DNA of 64,000 bases from Natrialba asiatica DSM 12278 (GTDB lineage: Archaea > Halobacteriota > Halobacteria > Halobacteriales > Natrialbaceae): NCBI RefSeq assembly GCF_000337555.1, contig NZ_AOIO01000022.1, forward strand, positions 1-64,000, read 5' to 3'. The position numbers and the translations under genes were made by a program. This document shows positions 59,149-64,000 of the stretch, piece by piece; positions within the stretch are counted from its first letter, which is position 1; each line of letters opens with the position of its first letter. Below the pieces are notes generated by a model that was given only the letters and a program-made list of their open reading frames with translations, did not search any database and had not been told where the DNA came from.

Positions 59149-59656
59149 CGTGCTGACGCACGTCCTCGTCGGGTACAGCATCGGGACCCTGCTCTCGTTT
59201 CGATATGCGTGGCTCCGACCGGCACACGTAACGCTGGTTATGATCGGGGCACTCTCGCCGGATTTCATGAAAATCGATTTGCTCGTTCCGGACGGTCTCG
59301 TCGGGTTTCTCCTCGGCATCCCGTTTTCGTGGGCACCGCTGCATACACTCGTCGGGTCGCTACTCGTCGCGCTCTTCCTCGGAACGCTGCTCATCGCACC
59401 TGCGCTTCGCTGGCGTGCGTTCGGTCTCTTTGTGATCGGCGCACTCTCTCACCACGTCCTTGACGTTGCGCTCGTGACGGCAACGGGGTATTCCTACGCC
59501 GTCTTCTGGCCGCTGACGACGTACCGGTTCCCGGCCGCCGACCTCTTCCTGAGTAGTGACCGCTGGCCGGCACTGGTGGCCGGTGGACTCGCGCTTACAA
59601 TCTGGCTGGTCGGGCAACGGATCACGACTGCCGGGGACGATCCCTCGCGGCTATAG
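59141..59656 (+). CDS. Membrane-bound metal-dependent hydrolase family protein
   Basis: This 171-residue membrane protein probably starts with GTG 59141 as MPDVLTHVLVGYSIGTLLSFRYAWL, the family's usual opening with the metal-binding His in LTHV. MIGALSPDFMKIDLLVPD supplies an Asp pair, and IGALSHHVLDVALV the His-His-Asp of the last helix. Four or five membrane segments. It overlaps the previous gene by eight bases. A GTG three codons upstream (59132) is also possible. The reaction is unknown for the family; compare 2349-2834. Confidence 0.82.
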   Translation: MPDVLTHVLVGYSIGTLLSFRYAWLRPAHVTLVMIGALSPDFMKIDLLVPDGLVGFLLGIPFSWAPLHTLVGSLLVALFLGTLLIAPALRWRAFGLFVIGALSHHVLDVALVTATGYSYAVFWPLTTYRFPAADLFLSSDRWPALVAGGLALTIWLVGQRITTAGDDPSRL

Positions 59657-59672
59657 AGACAGAACGAGAGAT

Positions 59673-60101
59673 CTACTCGAGAAACCGCTGTTGAACGTTT
59701 CCGGTCGGCACCAGGCACCGATCTTTCTTCCCGAACAACCGGTACCGGTTAGCTGCGACGAGTTCGTAAACGCGATCGCGAATCAAGCGTGGCACGAACC
59801 GAAACGGAGCGAGGAGTCGATAGATGCCGCCCAGAAGTGTCGCAATTCGGAGGACGGCATCGGACTTCACGTAACACTCGTCACCCTCGATCAGGACGAT
59901 CGACTCGAGTTCGTCGGTGGGCAGTCCGTGTTCGGCGAGGAGTTCCTGACCGGTAGCCGACTGGAGGGAGGCGAAGTAAAACTGTTCGTCGGTGTCTCTC
60001 GGGACGAGAAACTGGACGAACCCGTTACAGAGGTTACAAACGCCGTCGAAGAGGACGATGGGGTCGTCATCGGGAATCGCCGGCTCTGAACTCGCGCTCA
60101 T
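59673..60101 (-). CDS. DCC-family thiol-disulfide oxidoreductase (DUF393)
   Basis: This 142-residue protein has a thioredoxin-like fold named for its D-C-C motif: IVLFDGVCNLCNGFVQFLVPRD with the CNLC pair. FASLQSATGQELLAEHGLPTDELESIVLIEGDECYVKSDAVLRIATLLGG and LRLIRDRVYELVAANRYRLFGKKDRCLVP-like segments follow, with a third Cys near the end, all standard. It is predicted to exchange disulfides, probably on the inner membrane surface. It is divergent from an HTTM membrane protein across 240 bases, and the two families are often adjacent or fused in other genomes. Confidence 0.92.
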   Translation of the reverse strand: MSASSEPAIPDDDPIVLFDGVCNLCNGFVQFLVPRDTDEQFYFASLQSATGQELLAEHGLPTDELESIVLIEGDECYVKSDAVLRIATLLGGIYRLLAPFRFVPRLIRDRVYELVAANRYRLFGKKDRCLVPTGNVQQRFLE

Positions 60102-60341
60102 TCGGGGCTGAAAGTTGGCTCGCGTGGTAGTTCAGCGTTTCGGTCCAATGGGAGGCGAAGTTACGGATCCTCGGTCTGCGGTCTGTCCGGTGGTTGTTCG
60201 GTTACTGCGAACGCGTATCGATGGCTAGTCGATGCGTCGACAGCGAATTCAGGAGCGTCTCGAAGCTGAGAAAGCGACTGTACCGTGCAACAAACTTATG
60301 CCAGTCTAGGCGAGACTCGGGATAGACGAACGGTCACGACG
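60102..60341. other. Intergenic between DCC and HTTM genes
   Basis: This divergent promoter region has an AT-rich CAAACTTATG around 60290-60299 before the HTTM gene. No repeat or small gene seen. Confidence 0.45.
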
Positions 60342-62024
60342 ATGTCACAGGAACCGTCCGGCCCCTCCACCATGCGGAAGCGACTCGGCAAGAGTACCGA
60401 CTGGTTCGGGCGTGCGATTCGGCGGCGGGTCGCCATCGACCGGCGCGCTCTCGCCGCCTTTCGAATTTCGATCGCCGCCCTCCTCATCGCCGACCTGGTG
60501 GGTCGAACGCGGCTCCTCGAGATGTTCTATACGGATGCGGGCGTGCTCCCGCGCGAAGCGCTGCTTTCGGACTACTCGTCGTTGACTGCGTACTCGTTGC
60601 ACACGCTTTCGGGAGAAGCGTGGGCGCAGTGGCTATTGTTCCTCGTCGCCGGGCTCATCGCGCTGGCGCTGCTCGTCGGGTATCGAACGCGGATCGCGAC
60701 GATCGTTTCGTGGCTCCTGCTCGTCTCGCTCCACGTTCGCAATCCGATGGTGCTCAACGCGGGCGACGTGTTGCTCCGAATGTTGTTGTTCTGGAGCATC
60801 TTCCTGCCGCTCGGTTCCCAGTGGTCGATAGACGCCCGCCGACGCGAGTCGGCGCAGTCGACGGGGGACGCCGCGCCGACGGTCGCGACGATCGGAACGA
60901 TAGCCATTCTGCTCCAGGTGTTGTTGATGTACCTGACCAACGCCGTCCACAAGACCAGAAGCGACATGTGGACGAGCGGCGAGGCGGTCGTGCACATCTT
61001 CCAGGCCGACCACCTGACGGTGCTGCTCGGGAACGTCCTTCCGGAGTACGCCGCCCTGCTCGAGGTCTTTACGTACGCGTGGATGGTGCTTATCGTCCTC
61101 TCGCCCCTCTTGCTCTTGCTCACCGGAATCCCCCGAGCGGTGCTCGCGACCTGTTTCGCCGGGATGCACCTCGGCATGCTCGTGACGCTTCGGATCGGTC
61201 TGTTTCCGCTGATCGTCGTCGCCGGCCTCCTCCTGTTTTACCCGCCCGGCGTCTGGGACACCGCGAGTTCACTCGCAGCCCGCGTCGGTATCGCCGGCCC
61301 GCTCCGGCGCACGCTCGACGAACTGCAGTCTCGTGCACCCGTGCTCGCGCGGTCGGCCCCCGGGTCGTGGCTGCACTCGATCGCGTTCGCATCGAACGAG
61401 AACTCGGAAGCCGAGAACGCGACGGATAATCGCAGGGGCGACGATACAAGCTCGCTCACGGCCGTCGCGAGCCAGGGGCGCGTGTTCGTCACGACGCTCA
61501 TCCCCTGGCTCCTGCTCGTTCTCGTCGTCCTCTCGAACGCCGAGGCGGTCGGCTACACCGAGGTCCCCGACGCCGGAAACGAGGCGCTCGACACCCTGCA
61601 GGCCAGCCAGAGCTGGCGGATGTTCGCCCCGAACCCGACGTCGACGGCCCAGTGGTTCGTCGTTCCCGGTGAACTCGAAAACGGGACGACCGTCGACGCC
61701 CTCCACGGATCAGGGGTCGACTGGGATAGACCGCCGAACGTCGATCAAACCTACGAGACGGCTCGCGAGCGCAAGTACCTCTCGAACATGCGCTTTGCCG
61801 GCAACGAGAACCATCACTCGTACTACGCAAACTACCTCTGTGATCGCTGGAACCGCGAGCACGACACGACCCTCGAGAATCTGACTGTCTACGGCATGTC
61901 GGATCGCTCCGGGCCGTACGCGGACGAATCCGACGTGTCGAAATCCGAGGTCATCGAGTACGACTGCTCGGGCGAGTTCATCCAGGAGGAAGAATCGGAC
62001 GCAATCGTCGTCACGCCCGAGTGA
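60342..62024 (+). CDS. HTTM domain protein (vitamin K-dependent gamma-carboxylase-like)
   Basis: This 560-residue polytopic membrane protein has about 10 helices. HTTM hallmarks are FRISIAALLIADLVGRTRLLEMFYTDAGVLPREA (the conserved FYTDxGVLPRxA), DVLLRMLLFWSIFLPLGSQWSIDARR and YLTNAVHKTRSDMWTSGEAVVHIFQADHLT. A late soluble part includes SQSWRMFAPNPTSTAQWFVV, another family signature, and CDRWNREHD. HTTM proteins relate to gamma-glutamyl carboxylase; activity is untested in archaea. The ATG at 60342 (MSQEPSG) is preferred, with 60372 possible. Divergent from the DCC gene. Confidence 0.92.
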   Translation: MSQEPSGPSTMRKRLGKSTDWFGRAIRRRVAIDRRALAAFRISIAALLIADLVGRTRLLEMFYTDAGVLPREALLSDYSSLTAYSLHTLSGEAWAQWLLFLVAGLIALALLVGYRTRIATIVSWLLLVSLHVRNPMVLNAGDVLLRMLLFWSIFLPLGSQWSIDARRRESAQSTGDAAPTVATIGTIAILLQVLLMYLTNAVHKTRSDMWTSGEAVVHIFQADHLTVLLGNVLPEYAALLEVFTYAWMVLIVLSPLLLLLTGIPRAVLATCFAGMHLGMLVTLRIGLFPLIVVAGLLLFYPPGVWDTASSLAARVGIAGPLRRTLDELQSRAPVLARSAPGSWLHSIAFASNENSEAENATDNRRGDDTSSLTAVASQGRVFVTTLIPWLLLVLVVLSNAEAVGYTEVPDAGNEALDTLQASQSWRMFAPNPTSTAQWFVVPGELENGTTVDALHGSGVDWDRPPNVDQTYETARERKYLSNMRFAGNENHHSYYANYLCDRWNREHDTTLENLTVYGMSDRSGPYADESDVSKSEVIEYDCSGEFIQEEESDAIVVTPE

Positions 62025-62078
62025 CTCACTCTCGAGGAGGAACCGGTCGGGAACCAGTCGAGAGCCGCGAGTAACGTC

Positions 62079-63398
62079 TTAGTCGTCTGCTGCAGCCGTT
62101 TCCGTCCCGGCGGTCGACTCCGCGCGTTCGAGATTATCGAGGTACTCGTCGGCGTCGAGTGCCGCCTTCGAGCCCATGCCGGCCGCCGTCACCGCCTGCT
62201 GGTAGTGGTAGTCGACGACGTCGCCAGCGCCGAAGAGGCCGGGCACGTCGGTTTCGGTCTGGCCACCACCGACACCGCCCTGGGTGCGGAGGTAGCCTTC
62301 GTCGTTCAGTTTGACGCCGGTACCGCCGAGATACTCGGTGTTCGGCGTGTGGCCGATCGCGAGGAAGACTGCACCGACATCGAACTCGAACTCGTTCGTC
62401 TCGGGGTCGTCGAGTCGGTCGGTCGGGTGGCCCTGCTCGTTCTCGACGAGCGTGACGTTGTCGACGCCCTCGTCCTGGGAGCCGTGAATCTCGAGGAGTT
62501 CGGTGTTTTTCATGATCTCCATCTCGCCGTCCTCGACCTTCTCCTCGACGCGGTCGATCCAGTAGTCCTCCGCGCGGAACTCCTCGCGCCGGTGGACGAG
62601 GTAGACGGTGTCCGCGAACTTGGTGAGGAAGGTCGCTTCCTCCATGGCGGCGTCGCCGCCGCCGACGACGAGCATGTCCTCGCCGCGGAAGAACGCGCCG
62701 TCGCAGGTGGCACACGTCGAAAGTCCGTAGCCCATGAGTTCGTCCTCGCCGGGGATACCGAGCGTGCGTGCGCTCGCACCCGAGGCAACGATGACGGCGT
62801 CTGCGGTGTAGCTGTCGCCGTTAGCGAGGTCAACGCGGAACGGGCGCGTATCGGCGTCGACGGATTCGACGATGCCGTTTTTCAGTTCGGCACCGAACTG
62901 GCGAGCCTGCTCTTTCATGTTGTTGACGAGTTCGGGGCCGCCGATCCCGTCGGGGAAGCCGGGGTAGTTTGCAACGTCGGTGGTCAGGGTGAGTTGCCCG
63001 CCGGGTTCGTCGCCCTCGATGACGAGGGGATCGTTGTTCGCGCGGCCGGCGTAGATGGCGGCGGTCAGGCCGGCGATGCCGGTGCCGGTAATGATGAGTT
63101 TGCGGTGTTCGACGCCGTCGCTCTCGTCGTCTTCGATACCGAGTTTCTCGTCGAGGTCGCCGGTTTCGTTGAGCGCGCTGGTCTCGTCCCAGCCGCCGAT
63201 CAGTTCGTCGTCGATGAAGACTTCCGGCGCGGTCTGGCGGCCGTCGGCGCGTTCGACCATCTCCTCGAACAGCTCGTCGTCACCGGTCACGTTGTACTCT
63301 TCGTACTCGACTCCCTTGCTGTCGAAGAGGTCCTTTGCCTTCTCACAGTAGGGACAATCCGTTTTGGTATAAATCTCGACTCGAGGCTGCTCGCTCAT
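62079..63398 (-). CDS. trxB: Glutaredoxin-thioredoxin reductase fusion
   Basis: This 439-residue flavoprotein is longer than usual. Residues 1-90 are a glutaredoxin domain (VEIYTKTDCPYCEKAKDLFDSKGVEYEEYNV with CPYC; TAPEVFIDDELIGGWDE with the cis-Pro). Residues about 100-425 are thioredoxin reductase: KLIITGTGIAGLTAAIYAGRA (FAD), DEPGGQLTLTTDVANYPGFP, the redox CATC in GYGLSTCATCDGAFF, the second Rossmann fold LVVGGGDAAMEEATFLTKFA, and GLFGAGDVVDYHYQQAVTAAGMG near the end. The first Rossmann motif has Thr where GxG is followed by Pro in most enzymes. The fusion suggests electrons pass from NAD(P)H through FAD and CATC directly to the CPYC domain. Confidence 0.93.
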   Translation of the reverse strand: MSEQPRVEIYTKTDCPYCEKAKDLFDSKGVEYEEYNVTGDDELFEEMVERADGRQTAPEVFIDDELIGGWDETSALNETGDLDEKLGIEDDESDGVEHRKLIITGTGIAGLTAAIYAGRANNDPLVIEGDEPGGQLTLTTDVANYPGFPDGIGGPELVNNMKEQARQFGAELKNGIVESVDADTRPFRVDLANGDSYTADAVIVASGASARTLGIPGEDELMGYGLSTCATCDGAFFRGEDMLVVGGGDAAMEEATFLTKFADTVYLVHRREEFRAEDYWIDRVEEKVEDGEMEIMKNTELLEIHGSQDEGVDNVTLVENEQGHPTDRLDDPETNEFEFDVGAVFLAIGHTPNTEYLGGTGVKLNDEGYLRTQGGVGGGQTETDVPGLFGAGDVVDYHYQQAVTAAGMGSKAALDADEYLDNLERAESTAGTETAAADD

Positions 63399-63530
63399 GT
63401 ACAGTACTTGGGAAACAGGGCGTAAACCCCTTGCGTTCCCAGCAACTGCCCTGTTGTACCTGTTATCGTCTCACTCACTACCGTCCACTCACCGCTGCTC
63501 TCCCAGGCACGCTATGTGCAACTCAACCGG

Positions 63531-64000
63531 TCAATCGCTCGCCTCCGAATCCGCCGGCGCACGAGTTCGTTCGGTGAACTCGACGGTGACTGAAAGGGGG
63601 CGGTCCACCCGCTCTTCGAGCGCCCGCTCGAGATCCGATGGCAGCGCCGGATACGCGGTATCGGCGGGGCGTCGTACCACGACCGTCACCTCCGTTTCGT
63701 CGCTGACCGCGCCGCCGTCCTCGAACTCGGTTCGAACCTCGGTGAGTTCGAGTTCAGCGTACGAGTCCTCGGCAAGAACTGTCCGGACCTCGTCGTTGAC
63801 CGCGTTCTGGAACGCCACGTGCTGAGTGAGTACCATACCAGCACCGCCGAGGACGGCGATTCCGACGACGAACATGATCGCGAGCGTCGCGGTTCGATCG
63901 CTCGAGAGGTTCGCCCGGAGCGAGCCGGGTTCCCACCCCGCCGGCCGGTAGCCGAGATACCAGAAAACGGTGAGTCCGGCAAGGAGAATCGACGTCGCAT
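63531..64000 (-). CDS. DUF389/TIGR00341-like membrane protein, 5' truncated
   Basis: The reading frame runs off the right edge; 156 residues are visible, the C-terminus of a membrane protein. The first part (ATSILLAGLTVFWYLGYRPAGWEPGS) and FVVGIAVLGGAGMVLTQHV form two helices. A soluble domain follows (AFQNAVNDEVRTVLAEDSYAELELTEVRTEFEDGGAVSDETEVTVVVRRPADTAYPALPSDLERALEERVDRPLSVTVEFTERTRAP), whose alternating strand pattern resembles the conserved C-terminal domain of TIGR00341/DUF389 proteins. The assignment is from memory and moderately uncertain. It is 132 bases upstream of trxB on the same strand. Confidence 0.68.
   Translation of the reverse strand, partial: ATSILLAGLTVFWYLGYRPAGWEPGSLRANLSSDRTATLAIMFVVGIAVLGGAGMVLTQHVAFQNAVNDEVRTVLAEDSYAELELTEVRTEFEDGGAVSDETEVTVVVRRPADTAYPALPSDLERALEERVDRPLSVTVEFTERTRAPADSEASD

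Overview
The window is haloarchaeal chromosome (class Halobacteria; a member of the Natrialbales is my best guess, from gene content only). The DNA is GC-rich and the proteins are strongly acidic. Many genes have a TATA-like box about 25-35 bases before the start codon and no Shine-Dalgarno, as expected for leaderless archaeal transcripts. Several genes belong to families known only from haloarchaea, and CTAG is very rare. I see no rRNA operon, CRISPR array, insertion sequence or prophage. It reads as ordinary core and semi-core chromosome, dense in genes on both strands, cut at both ends through a gene (a ThDP enzyme on the left, a DUF389-like membrane protein on the right).

Layout. 1-9.4 kb: the ThDP-enzyme C-terminus, small membrane proteins, a CinA-type amidase, a class I aminotransferase, a DUF2267/UspA pair, an ArsA/Get3 ATPase, a winged-helix protein and a membrane protein whose 3' end looks frameshifted. 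9.5-19.4 kb: an SDR oxidoreductase, a MATE exporter, endonuclease V, a rhomboid protease with an AN1 finger, PolX, a Mut7-C protein, a PHP protein and the secE-spt5 pair. 19.4-28.5 kb: an F420-dependent oxidoreductase and an HtrA-like protease, then a minus-strand sugar-acid cluster. That cluster holds gluconate dehydratase, glucose dehydrogenase, KDPG aldolase, a TrmB-type regulator and a GntP permease, which is most of the haloarchaeal semi-phosphorylative Entner-Doudoroff pathway. Related TAYN-N7-KAGTA-like sites lie before three or four of these genes.

28.8-41.3 kb: a peroxiredoxin-like protein, AlaX, MBF1, tRNA-Leu(GAG) followed by a strong hairpin, DUF420, PurF divergent from a MutS-like ATPase with a helix-hairpin-helix, several small zinc or membrane proteins, an SRPBCC protein, an Azf/uronate-dehydrogenase-like SDR and a glutathionyl-hydroquinone-reductase-like protein. 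41.3-56.5 kb: ion homeostasis (CaCA exchanger, two NhaC antiporters, a TrkA-N protein), a solitary DNA methyltransferase, an AzgA-type purine permease, a glutaredoxin, a multidomain HTH regulator divergent from tiaS across a 20-bp palindrome, a DRG GTPase and a double VOC protein. 56.6-64 kb: a polyprenyl-phosphate sugar transferase with a striking His/Thr/Gln-rich insert, membrane proteins, a DCC/HTTM divergent pair and a glutaredoxin-thioredoxin reductase fusion.

The points most worth follow-up are the Grx-TrxR fusion, the low-complexity insert in the sugar transferase, the sugar regulon with its putative operators, the DCC/HTTM pair, and several genes shorter than 60 codons (secE, a 47-residue membrane protein, a 43-residue zinc ribbon). 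No wholly new defence or mobile system is evident. Family names such as DUFxxxx are from memory and were not searched.
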